In this document: piece after piece, positions 54,875-61,316 of the stretch | Layout: the number at the start of each line of letters is the position of its first letter | How positions within the stretch are numbered: position 1 is the stretch's first letter | The notes under the pieces: model-generated | Database searches by the model: none | What the model saw: the letters and a program-made list of their open reading frames with translations, nothing else | Told to the model about the DNA's origin: nothing | DNA from: JACVRM01 sp963755085 | GTDB taxonomy: Bacteria; Actinomycetota; Thermoleophilia; Gaiellales; Gaiellaceae | Length of the DNA: 64,000 bases | NCBI GenBank assembly: GCA_963755085.1 | Contig: CAVWIN010000011.1 | Span: 1 to 64,000 of the forward strand | Direction: 5' to 3' | Position numbers and translations under genes: made by a program

Positions 54875-54878
54875 TTCA

Positions 54879-55547
54879 ATGAAGAATCGCTTTGAGCGCG
54901 ATCTGAGGCGCGCACGCCCGGAGGCGCGAGACGAGTTCGTCTCCGGGCTTGCACGGTCCGTCGCTCGGCGCGAGCGGTCGTGGTGGCGCCCCGCCACCGC
55001 GCTTGCGATCGTCGTCGTCGGAGTCGTCGCGCTCAGCGCGTTCGGCGGCGTCGGCTACGCGGGGAACGCCATCGGCGGCGCGCTGACGTCGGCCTCGCAA
55101 ACGCTCACGCTGTCCTCGAAGCCGACGTTCGTCAACAACACGCCCTCGACCGACCAGTACGGCGGCGGCTTCCACGGCTGCACGCCGGGGTACTGGAAGC
55201 AGCCGCAGCACTTCTTCGCGTGGGGGAGCATCCCGCAGAGCCAGTCGTTCAACACGACATTCGGCGTGACACAGAACCAGGTCGGCTCGAAGTTCGGCTC
55301 CGGATTCGCGGACACCTTCTCGCTGCTCGACGCACTGAACGACGGCGGCGGTGGCATCGACGCGCTCGCGCGCGAGGGCACGGCTGCGTACCTCAATGCG
55401 AATCGGACCGGGATGAACTACCCGTACACGTCAGCACAGGTCGTCTCGATGGTGCAGAGCGCCATCCAGAGCGGCAACGCGACGACCATTGAGAACACCA
55501 AGAACCTGCTCGGGGCGGCCAACTCCCTCGAAGGTCCGCTCTGCTGA
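54879..55547 (+). CDS. Membrane-anchored extracytoplasmic protein with CxPGYWK motif
   Basis: Start ATG 54879 after the strong AAGGGGAG. The N-terminal 40 residues are charged and cytoplasmic (MKNRFERDLRRARPEARDEFVSGLARSVARRERSWW), like the anchors of anti-sigma-type proteins. One helix follows (about residues 37-60, 'ATALAIVVVGVVALSAFGGVGYA'), then an exported domain with 'GGFHGCTPGYWKQPQHFFAWG', 'NQVGSKFGSGFADTFSLLDALNDGGGGIDALAREGTAAYLNANRTGMNYPYTSAQVVSMVQSAIQSGN' and a final Cys. CTPGYWK segments occur in cell-surface proteins of several phyla; their role is not known to me. The two Cys could pair. Confidence 0.7.
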   Translation: MKNRFERDLRRARPEARDEFVSGLARSVARRERSWWRPATALAIVVVGVVALSAFGGVGYAGNAIGGALTSASQTLTLSSKPTFVNNTPSTDQYGGGFHGCTPGYWKQPQHFFAWGSIPQSQSFNTTFGVTQNQVGSKFGSGFADTFSLLDALNDGGGGIDALAREGTAAYLNANRTGMNYPYTSAQVVSMVQSAIQSGNATTIENTKNLLGAANSLEGPLC

Positions 55548-55557
55548 TCCGCGGCCT

Positions 55558-55589
55558 CGGAGGCGGAGCCGGTGACGGCTCCGCCTCCG
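55558..55589. terminator. Bidirectional terminator hairpin
   Basis: CGGAGGCGGAGCC, loop GGTGAC, GGCTCCGCCTCCG: a perfect 13 bp stem between two convergent genes (stops at 55547 and 55603). No T-run, but length and place fit a terminator for both. Confidence 0.75.
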
Positions 55590-55602
55590 GGACGCTTAGC
55601 TG

Positions 55603-55959
55603 CTAGAGCCCGAACCTCCGGGCGGCGCCGTCGAACTCGTCGAACTGCACGAGCGTGGTCTCCTCGTGGGCCCACGCGTCGTGGTTTGCCGGAACGATGA
55701 AGACATCGCCCGCGCGCGTCTCGATCTCGGTGCCGTCGTCGAGCTTCGCGGTGATGTGTCCATTGATGACGTAGCCGACGTGGTTGTCCTGGCACCGGTC
55801 GGCGCCCATGTCCGTCGAGAACTTCCAGCCGGACGGGTACGTCGCCCGCTTCACCTTGATGTCACCCAGATAGACGATGTCGATCTTCACGCCGCCCTTC
55901 TCAGCCTGCTCGTCGGGCTGGGAGAACGAGCGGGACATCGCCTTGCTCGTCGTCGGCAT
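55603..55959 (-). CDS. Single-domain cupin protein
   Basis: ATG 55959, preceded by AAAGGAG at a 5-base gap, which selects this start over an upstream in-frame one. 118 residues: 'KIDIVYLGDIKVKRATYPSGWKFSTDMGADRCQDNHVGYVINGHITAKLDDGTEIETRAGDVFIVPANHDAWAHEETTLVQFDEFDG'. The first cupin motif has H in DNHVGYVINGH, and the second 'DVFIVPANHDAW' carries the later His. The metal set is partly changed from the textbook G(X)5HXH(X)3-4E(X)6G. Substrate unknown. Confidence 0.8.
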   Translation of the reverse strand: MPTTSKAMSRSFSQPDEQAEKGGVKIDIVYLGDIKVKRATYPSGWKFSTDMGADRCQDNHVGYVINGHITAKLDDGTEIETRAGDVFIVPANHDAWAHEETTLVQFDEFDGAARRFGL

Positions 55960-56041
55960 GCACGCTCCTTTCGGCACAGGGTTACCCCGCGCCGCGAGCG
56001 TACGCCTGGCCGCCGCGCGCGGCAAGCGCCGTTCGCGTTCG

Positions 56042-56692
56042 CTAGCCGCGAACGTCGGCCGGCGTTCCGATCGCGATCTGCGGCCTGGCCCCGGGGCGCA
56101 GCCAGCGCAGCACCGACGCGAGCTCGGGGCGAGGCAGGCTCACGCAGCCGTTGGTCGGCCGGCCGCGCTCCACGTGCAGGAAGATCCCCGACCCTCGGCC
56201 CGCGACGACCGGATGCATGTTGAAGTCGATGACCGCGAGGAAGGCGTACGCGGTCGGCGACTTCGACATGTCGGGCGTGGGCGTCTTGAAGGGCGGCGGC
56301 CGGTCGCACGCCCAGTGGACGAACGAGTTGTACGCCGGGTAGGCCGGGTCTTCGACCCACCAGTCGCCGCAGCGCAGACGGTGGTACGTGAAGCGGACGC
56401 CCGGGTTCGGCGCGTTCCCGTACATCGTCTGCCCGATCGGGAAGGTGCCGATCGGCGTCGTGCCGTCGCCCTCGTGGCGGTCGCGGCTCAGGCCGGCCCA
56501 GCCGACGCGCGCCGGGTACGGCCCGGCGACCAGGCGCCAGCAGCCGTCGCGCCGCTCCCACGTCCGGAGCGTCGCGTGCGTCGTCGTCGTGGTCGCCGCC
56601 TGCACCGTGATCAGCTGCGTGCCCGTCACGTGCGCGGCCGGGGCCGGAGAGCAGGCGAGGGCAATCACGGCACCGGAGACGAGGGCGAGCAC
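56042..56692 (-). CDS. Secreted L,D-transpeptidase-family (YkuD) protein
   Basis: GTG 56692 gives a signal peptide, 'LALVSGAVIALACSPAPAAHVTG', with a Cys that could also be lipidated (weak lipobox ALAC). The YkuD domain covers 'QLITVQAATTTTTHATLRTWERRDGCWRLVAGPYPARVGWAGLSRDRHEGDGTTPIGTFPIGQTMYGNAPNPG', 'VHWACDRPPPF' and the catalytic 'GSGIFLHVERGRPTNGCVSLPRPELASVLRWL' with H and the SxGC-like TNGCVSL. 216 residues. It cross-links peptidoglycan or attaches proteins, in the cell wall. Confidence 0.85.
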   Translation of the reverse strand: MLALVSGAVIALACSPAPAAHVTGTQLITVQAATTTTTHATLRTWERRDGCWRLVAGPYPARVGWAGLSRDRHEGDGTTPIGTFPIGQTMYGNAPNPGVRFTYHRLRCGDWWVEDPAYPAYNSFVHWACDRPPPFKTPTPDMSKSPTAYAFLAVIDFNMHPVVAGRGSGIFLHVERGRPTNGCVSLPRPELASVLRWLRPGARPQIAIGTPADVRG

Positions 56693-56764
56693 GGCGTCAG
56701 AGGGTATGCGTCAAATCCTCGGGCGGCCAAACGCCGTATCTCCCTGCACACACACCATCTGCAC

Positions 56765-56769
56765 GGAGG
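56765..56769 (+). promoter_or_regulatory. Ribosome binding site
   Basis: GGAGG ten bases before ATG 56780. The 87 bp between this gene and the divergent transpeptidase must hold both promoters; I see no clear -35/-10 pair. Confidence 0.5.
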
Positions 56770-56779
56770 TTAGAACGTC

Positions 56780-57256
56780 ATGGACAGCATCAAACGCCAC
56801 CCGATTCGACTTCTGTTCGTGGTGCTGGTCGCCGCGGCCGGGCTGGTGGCTGCCGCGGTAGCCGCGGGCTCCGGCACGTCGAGCCCGGGCACCGTCAAGA
56901 CCGTGAAGAACGCCACGCTCGGCAAGACGATCCTCGTCACGCGCACCGGCCGGACGCTCTATTCGCTGAGCGCCGAGCGGAAGGGCCGCTTCATCTGCAC
57001 GAACAGCACGTGCCTCTCCGTGTGGAAGCCGCTCCGCGGCTCAGCCACCGGTGTCAGAGGGCTGACCGTCGTGACGCGGCCGGACCACACGCGCCAGGTC
57101 GCGTACAAGGGCGGGCCGCTGTACACGTTCACCGGCGACCACAAGGCCGGCGACGTGAGCGGCAACGGCTTCCGCGACGTGGGCGTCTGGCGGCCGGTTG
57201 CGGTCAGCGGCACCGTGTCGACCGCTCCGTCGAAGCCGTCGGCGTATGGGTACTAG
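56780..57256 (+). CDS. Secreted protein with Yx(F/W/Y)xxD-type repeats (COG4315-like)
   Basis: ATG 56780: MDSIKRHPIRLLFVVLVAAAGLVAAAVAAGSG, a signal sequence. Then two related repeats: 'LGKTILVTRTGRTLYSLSAERKGRFICTNSTCLSVWKPL' and 'VAYKGGPLYTFTGDHKAGDVSGNGFRDVGVWRPV'. GRTLYSLSAE and GGPLYTFTGD are the Y-x-[FWY/L]-x-x-[DE] units of the predicted lipoprotein family COG4315. The Cys pair sits in CTNSTC. No lipobox Cys, so probably secreted. Function unknown; often near cell-envelope or redox genes. Confidence 0.8.
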   Translation: MDSIKRHPIRLLFVVLVAAAGLVAAAVAAGSGTSSPGTVKTVKNATLGKTILVTRTGRTLYSLSAERKGRFICTNSTCLSVWKPLRGSATGVRGLTVVTRPDHTRQVAYKGGPLYTFTGDHKAGDVSGNGFRDVGVWRPVAVSGTVSTAPSKPSAYGY

Positions 57257-57265
57257 ATTGACCGG

Positions 57266-57361
57266 ATGAGCGACGAGCCAGAACCGTCCGGCGACGACGA
57301 CGAGCCGTCGCCGCTGGACGAGCCGGCGGACGACGAGCCGGACAGTCCCTGGTCCACGTGA
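57266..57361 (+). CDS. Tiny acidic ORF coupled to the acetyltransferase gene
   Basis: ATG 57266 to TGA 57359-57361, 31 residues: MSDEPEPSGDDDEPSPLD and then EPADDEPDSPWST. About 40% Asp/Glu, no Lys or Arg. It starts 9 bp after the previous stop and its own stop overlaps the GTG of the GNAT gene (GTGA). It may be a leader ORF that sets translation of the GNAT gene, or a real microprotein. No clear ribosome binding site. Confidence 0.4.
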   Translation: MSDEPEPSGDDDEPSPLDEPADDEPDSPWST

Positions 57362-57860
57362 CCGGGGTCGTCGTCCGCCGGATCCGTTCCGGCGACGCGG
57401 CGCTCCTGCCCGATGTGCGCCTGCGGGCGCTGGCCGCCGACCCGGAGTCGTTCAGTTCGACGTACGAGCGCGAGGCGGCGTTCGGCGAGGAGCGCTGGCG
57501 CTCGTGGGCGGAGGCCAACGCGGCGGGCGACGAGGGCACCACGCTGCTCTCCGCCGCAGGGAGGCCGTTGGGCTCATCACGTCCGTCCGCGCTGACGACG
57601 ACCAGAGCCGGTACGACATCTACGCGATGTGGGTCGCGCCCGAGGTTCGGGGCCTGGGCGTCGGCCGCCGGCTCCTGGACGAGATCGAGGCCTGGGCGCG
57701 CGCGGCCGGCGCCGCGACACTGCGCCTGGCCGTGACCGATCGCGACGAGGCGGCCCAGGCGCTCTACCGCTCCGCGGGGTTCGAGCCGAACGGGCAGCGG
57801 ACCGAGTCGCACCACACGCCCGGGCTCGTCGAGATCGGCCTCGTCAAGCGGTTGGGCTGA
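57358..57860 (+). CDS. GNAT-family N-acetyltransferase (one frameshift)
   Basis: GTG 57358: VTGVVVRRIRSGDAALLPDVRLRALAADPESFSSTYEREAAFGEERWRSWAEANAAGDEGTTLL, then after a step near 57562 'AVGLITSVRADDDQSRYDIYAMWVAPEVRGLGVGRRLLDEIEAWARAAGAATLRLAVTDRDEAAQALYRSAGFEPNGQRTE'. VAPEVRGLGVGRRLL is the acetyl-CoA-binding Q/RxxGxG/A motif and ALYRSAGFE the C-terminal signature. About 167 residues, acting on an unknown amine. The 3' end overlaps the convergent esterase by 17 bp. Confidence 0.87.
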
Positions 57861-58722
57861 ACGCGTACTCGAGCGCGGCGGGGAGCTGCGCGCGCCAGAA
57901 CTTGCCGTTGTGACCGCCCGGGAGCAGGAGCAGCCTGTGTCGGATGCGCAGCGCCGACAGCTCCCGGTCGAACGTGCGCGCGAACGATGCGGTGACCCGG
58001 TCGTGCGTCGCACCGCACGAGAGGAAGAAGCGAGTCCGGAGCCGGCGCACGAGCGGCGCGTTGCTGCGGGCGAGCTGTGACGGGTCGTGCGCCGCCAGCT
58101 CGGCGTGCGATGCGCCGCGCAGCGTCCCGTCGGCGATCGGCTTGAAGTACCCGCTCCAAGATTCGGCGGCCGCGAAGAGCCGGGGGTGGCGGAGCGCGAT
58201 GTCGACGGCTCCGTACGCGCCGGCCGAGAGGCCGGCGATCGCTCTCCCGCTGCGCCGCGCGATCGTCGGCAGGTGCGCGTCTGTCCACGGGACGACCGTG
58301 TCGACGACGAAGGACTCCCGCGGGCCGGTCCACTCGCCGCCGTACAGGGTCGACGCGTTGCCCGAGGGGGCGACCATGATGAACGGGCGCACGCGGCCCT
58401 GCTGGATGAGCCGGTCGGCAGTTTCGCCGAGCGCGATCCCGTAGACGATCGACGACGGCGACCCGTAGAAGCCGTGCAGCACGTAGAGCACCGGGTAGCG
58501 CTTGCCGGGCGAGATGTTCGGCGGCAGGTAGACGTAGCTGTGCGTGAAGCTTTGGCCCCACGGCGCGCCGGGGAGGTCGCCCTCCCACACGGTCCCGCCG
58601 GCCGGCCCCGTCTTGATCTGCTTCCAGCCGGGCGGCAGCAGCGAGGCGCGCGCGCTGCCGCAGGCGGCGGCCACCGCTACCACGGCGACGAGCGCGGCGA
58701 CCCCGATCCGCATCGGGCGCAC
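57844..58722 (-). CDS. Secreted esterase, EsteraseD/PF00756 type, possible lipoprotein
   Basis: GTG 58722 or ATG 58713. Signal 'MRIGVAALVAVVAVAAACGSARA' has a lipobox-like VAAAC, so it may be lipid-anchored. The domain: 'FTHSYVYLPPNISPGKRYPVLYVLHGFYGSPSSIVYGIALGETADRLIQQGRVRPFIMVAPSGNAS', 'DTVVPWTDAHLPTIARRSGRAIAGLSAGAYGAVDIALRHPRLFAAAESWSGYF', 'RFFLSCGATHDRV' and 'LLLPGGHNGKFWRAQLPAALEYAFS'. Nucleophile GLSAG; the GGHNGKFW His completes the triad. This fold includes mycolyl and feruloyl esterases. A cell-surface ester substrate is likely. Confidence 0.87.
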   Translation of the reverse strand: MRPMRIGVAALVAVVAVAAACGSARASLLPPGWKQIKTGPAGGTVWEGDLPGAPWGQSFTHSYVYLPPNISPGKRYPVLYVLHGFYGSPSSIVYGIALGETADRLIQQGRVRPFIMVAPSGNASTLYGGEWTGPRESFVVDTVVPWTDAHLPTIARRSGRAIAGLSAGAYGAVDIALRHPRLFAAAESWSGYFKPIADGTLRGASHAELAAHDPSQLARSNAPLVRRLRTRFFLSCGATHDRVTASFARTFDRELSALRIRHRLLLLPGGHNGKFWRAQLPAALEYAFSPTA

Positions 58723-58763
58723 TGTGCCCGTGCCGGGTGAACGCCGCCTGAACCAGGACTGCC

Positions 58764-58797
58764 CGTTGGGGGGCAGCGGCCTGTGCTGCCCCCAACG
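58764..58797. terminator. Long GC hairpin in intergenic region
   Basis: CGTTGGGGGGCAGC (58764-58777) and GCTGCCCCCAACG (58785-58797) pair over 13 bp with one extra G. It lies just past the small minus-strand frame at 58810-58977 and upstream of the divergent esterase start, so it would suit termination of minus-strand transcription entering from the right. Confidence 0.5.
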
Positions 58798-58809
58798 AGC
58801 GTCTGCCCC

Positions 58810-58977
58810 TTACCCCGCGGCCGCGTTTTCGAAGAGCCCGTACGACTCGCCGTACGGTCCGGCAGCGAACTACAGGACGTTGGCCGCCGCACCCGAGGCG
58901 CTACCCGGGCCGCCTCCGAAGCCGAGCCCCCACAGCCCGACGCCTCGCTTCGGGTCGTCTTGCCTGGAGAGGGGCAT
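58810..58977 (-). other. Possible small Gly-rich ORF with an in-frame amber codon
   Basis: In the 299 bp gap 58723-59021. ATG 58977 opens MPLSRQDDPKRGVGLWGLGF, GGGPGSASGAAANVL, TAG, then in the same frame FAAGPYGESYGLFENAAAG and TAA 58810-58812. The composition is unlike the shadow frames: balanced, Gly/Ala rich, with Tyr and Glu after the TAG. A hairpin follows 12 bases downstream. If the TAG is a base error the product would be 55 residues. No ribosome binding site is obvious. Role unknown; it could also be chance. Confidence 0.3.
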
Positions 58978-59021
58978 GCGCGGACGTGCGCCGCCGGTAT
59001 GCGGCAGTAGGATCGGGCGCT

Positions 59022-59387
59022 GTGAGCGCCTTCGAGGAGCTGCGCGCGATCGCCCCGCGCGAGGTGTGGGAGGGCATCCTCGCCCGGTCGGTGCACGGTG
59101 AGCGCCTGACGATGGCCGTCGTCGAGCTGGCGCCGGGCGCGCACGCGCGCGAGCACCGGCACGATCACGAGCAGCTCGGCGTCGTCCTCGAGGGGCTGAT
59201 CACGTTCCGCATCGGCGACGAGCGGCAGGAGCTCTCGCCGGGGGCGACCTACGTCATCCCGTCCAACGTGCTGCACGAGGCGACCGCCGGGCCGGAGGGC
59301 TGCGTCGTGATCGACATCTTCGCGCCGGTCCGCGAGGAGTGGAAGGGGATAGAACCGCTCGAGCCGGCGGAGCCGCGCTGGCCCTGA
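59022..59387 (+). CDS. Cupin protein
   Basis: GTG 59022: VSAFEELRAIAPREVWEGILARSVHGERLTMAVVELAPGAHAREHRHDHEQLGVVLEGLITFRIGDERQELSPGATYVIPSNVLHEATAGPEGCVVIDIFAPVREEW. Cupin motif 1 is complete (HRHDHEQLGVVLEG: His, His, Glu, Gly) and motif 2 is 'PSNVLHEATAG' with His. 121 residues. It binds one metal and is probably an isomerase or small dioxygenase, or a sensor; which is unknown. It overlaps the next gene by TGA, so the pair is likely co-translated. Confidence 0.87.
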   Translation: MSAFEELRAIAPREVWEGILARSVHGERLTMAVVELAPGAHAREHRHDHEQLGVVLEGLITFRIGDERQELSPGATYVIPSNVLHEATAGPEGCVVIDIFAPVREEWKGIEPLEPAEPRWP

Positions 59388-60004
59388 CCGAGATCCGCGA
59401 CGTCGCTCCGGGCCTCTGGATCTGGCGGCAGCCGCACCCGGACTGGGCGCCCCACCTCGACTGGGAGGAGACCGTCACCTCAACGTGCGTCGAGTCGCGC
59501 GGCGAGGTCGCCGTCATCGACCCGCTCGCACCTGCCGAGGGCTCCGAGGCCTGGACGCGCTTCGAGGCCCGGCCGCCGACGCTCGCGGTCGTGCTCAAGC
59601 CCGACCACGTCCGCGACGTCGACGTGTTCGTTCGCCGCTACGGCGCCAGGGGCTTCGGGCCGCGCGTCTACTTCCGCGACGACCTGCCCGAGACCATGCT
59701 CGAGCCGCTGCTGCCGGACGGGCAGGAGCTGCCCGGCGGGCTGCGGACGCTCTACGACGGGCGCAGCCGCGACGAGACGCCGCTCTGGCTGCCCGAACAG
59801 CGCGCGCTCGTCTTCGCCGACGGGCTGACCGCTCGGGGCGGCGAGCTCCGCGTCTGGCGGACGCCGTGGCACGAGCAGGCGGTGCTGCCCGCGCTCCGTG
59901 CGCTGCTCGAGCTGCCGTTCGAGCTGGTGATCGTCGCGCACGGCGAGCCGCTGCACGACCGGGCCGCGTTCGAGCGCGCCCTGGTGGTTCCGCCGGGGCC
60001 GTAG
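59384..60004 (+). CDS. Metallo-beta-lactamase-fold protein with degenerate metal site
   Basis: About 205 residues, intact to TAG 60002-60004. 'IRDVAPGLWIWRQPHPDWAPHLDWEETVTSTCVESRGEVAVIDPLAP' is the N-terminal MBL strand pair; the HxHxDH loop is replaced by 'VVLKPDHVRDVDVFVRRYGARGFGPRVYFRDD', and 'RALVFADGLTARGGELRVWRTPWHEQAVLPALRALLELPFELVIVAHGEPLHDRAAFERAL' follows the usual fold (late HGEP). The start is uncertain: CTG 59384 overlaps the cupin stop as CTGA; GTG 59339 would overlap by 49 bp. It shares the H-x-R-D remnant with the protein at 46398. Confidence 0.72.
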   Translation: MTEIRDVAPGLWIWRQPHPDWAPHLDWEETVTSTCVESRGEVAVIDPLAPAEGSEAWTRFEARPPTLAVVLKPDHVRDVDVFVRRYGARGFGPRVYFRDDLPETMLEPLLPDGQELPGGLRTLYDGRSRDETPLWLPEQRALVFADGLTARGGELRVWRTPWHEQAVLPALRALLELPFELVIVAHGEPLHDRAAFERALVVPPGP

Positions 60005-60088
60005 GGGCTGTCCCGGCGAAGCCGGGGCCGTCCCCAGTGATTGGGCGGTCTTCGGGACCTCATTTCGGCCGGGGCCGGGCACAGCCCC
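60004..60088. repeat. REP-like nested palindromes flanking the IS5-like element
   Basis: Arm GGGGCTGTCCCGGC (60004-60017) is complementary, with one extra base, to GCCGGGCACAGCCCC (60074-60088). Inside lies a perfect CCCGGC-GAA-GCCGGG hairpin (60012-60026) and CCCA/TGGG. On the other side of the IS the flank at 61082-61104 holds GGGGGACCGCCCCGACAGGG, of the same G/C palindrome style. It can act as a terminator after the MBL-fold gene. Confidence 0.45.
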
Positions 60089-60115
60089 ACGCACGCACTC
60101 GGGACAGGCCCCTGC

Positions 60116-61081
60116 GGGGACTGGAGCTGATCTCAGATTGGGCAGGGACCTGCTGGCTGGTCGCGAATGGTGGGTCATGAAGAAGATCAGGCGTCGTTCT
60201 CGTCCGCGTCCTGCGGGGCGCTCTGTGCCGTTGAAGTGGAGAGTCAGCGATGAGGTCTGGGCCGAGCTCGTCGGTGTGTTGGTCGACCCGCCGCGGCCGT
60301 TTCGCAATCCCGGCCGGGGCTGCGTCAGCCGGCGCGGAAGTGTCTGGAAGGGATCCTGTACGTGCTCTACACGGATACGCCCTGGCTGCAGCTGCCGTTT
60401 CGCGAGCTGGGTCTGCCCAGCGGCGAGACGTGCCGGCGCCGTTTGGAGGAATGGTCGAAGTCGGGCGCGTTCGAGCGGGCGCTTTCGACGTTGCTCGCGC
60501 GGCTCGACGAGGCCGACAAGTTGGACTGGTCACGCGTGATTGTGGACGCCTCCACGGTGGACGCGAAAACGGGGGCGAGAAGGTCGCGCGCTCGCTCCGC
60601 GGCACCAAAGCAAGCCGTTTTCACGTAGCCGTGGACGCGGGCGGGCTGCCGCTCAACATCCTGCTCAGCGCCGGCAACGACAACGAACAGCGCTATCTGA
60701 TCCCGCTGCTGGACGAACTCGCCAAGCACGGCATCGTCCCCGACGAGCTCTGGGCCGACCGCGGCTACGCATCGCAGCGCCACGAGGCCGAACTCGCCGC
60801 GCGCGGCATCCGCTCGCAGATCAGCCAACCGCGCCGACCCGGCGAGCCGATCCCTGAAGGCACCCCAACGCGCGTCGTCTACCGCGGCAAAAAACGGGTC
60901 GTCAAAAGCGCCGACCCCAAAGCACGCCACCGCTGGCCCGTCGAGCGCTGCATCGCCTGGCTCAAATCACTCCGCCGCATCGCCACGCGCCGCGACCGAA
61001 AAGCCTCCAACTACCTCGCCTTCCTCCGGCTCGGAATGATCATCGTCCTCCTCAGAGCATTCTGAGATGCGCTCCAGCCCC
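60116..61081. mobile_element. IS5-like insertion sequence
   Basis: A 966 bp element with one plus-strand transposase. Left end GGGGACTGGAGCTGATCTCAGA (60116-60137), right end complement GGGGCTGGAGCGCATCTCAGAA (61060-61081): about 18 of 21 positions match allowing one gap. I could not fix a target duplication. It sits between the convergent 3' ends of the MBL-fold gene and a small membrane-protein gene. Confidence 0.7.
60177..61065 (+). CDS. IS5-family (IS427/IS1031-like) DDE transposase, in three frames
   Basis: ATG 60177: MKKIRRRSRPRPAGRSVPLKWRVSDEVWAELVGVLVDPP, then 'ILYVLYTDTPWLQLPFRELGLPSGETCRRRLEEWSKSGAFERALSTLLARLDEADKLDWSRVIVDAS' (first D), 'SRFHVAVDAGGLPLNILLSAGNDNEQRYLIPLLDEL', 'DELWADRGYASQRHEAELAARGI' (second D), and 'RWPVERCIAWLKSLRRIATRRDRKASNYLAFLRL' (E in the R-x-x-VER-x-x-x-W motif). 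Frame changes occur near 60340 and 60560. IS427-type elements naturally use two overlapping frames with a -1 shift, so one step may be real. Confidence 0.82.
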
Positions 61082-61103
61082 TGGGGGACCGCCCCGACAG
61101 GGC

Positions 61104-61274
61104 CTATTTGCCCATGCGTGTGCGGCGCTTGATTCCGAGGCGGCGCTGGACGTCGCGGTCGTCCTCGCCGTCCTTCTTCGCCGCCCAGATGAAGAGGACG
61201 GCCACGACGGCGACGCTCACGATCATCGAGATGAGGATGATGATCCCGGCGACGGTGCCCGCGGCGCTGGCCAT
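61104..61274 (-). CDS. Small single-helix membrane protein
   Basis: ATG 61274: MASAAGTVAGIIILISMIVSVAVVAVLFIWAAKKDGEDDRDVQRRLGIKRRTRMGK, 56 residues. The N-terminal half is one membrane helix, the rest a charged cytoplasmic tail ending basic. It starts 42 bp from the divergent dipeptidase start. This helix-plus-basic-tail form is typical of small actinobacterial membrane proteins without assigned role. Its 3' flank received the IS5-like element 22 bp beyond the stop. Confidence 0.65.
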   Translation of the reverse strand: MASAAGTVAGIIILISMIVSVAVVAVLFIWAAKKDGEDDRDVQRRLGIKRRTRMGK

Positions 61275-61316
61275 GCCCCCATGGTTCCCGAAATCGCACC
61301 GGTTAGGCTCGCCTGG

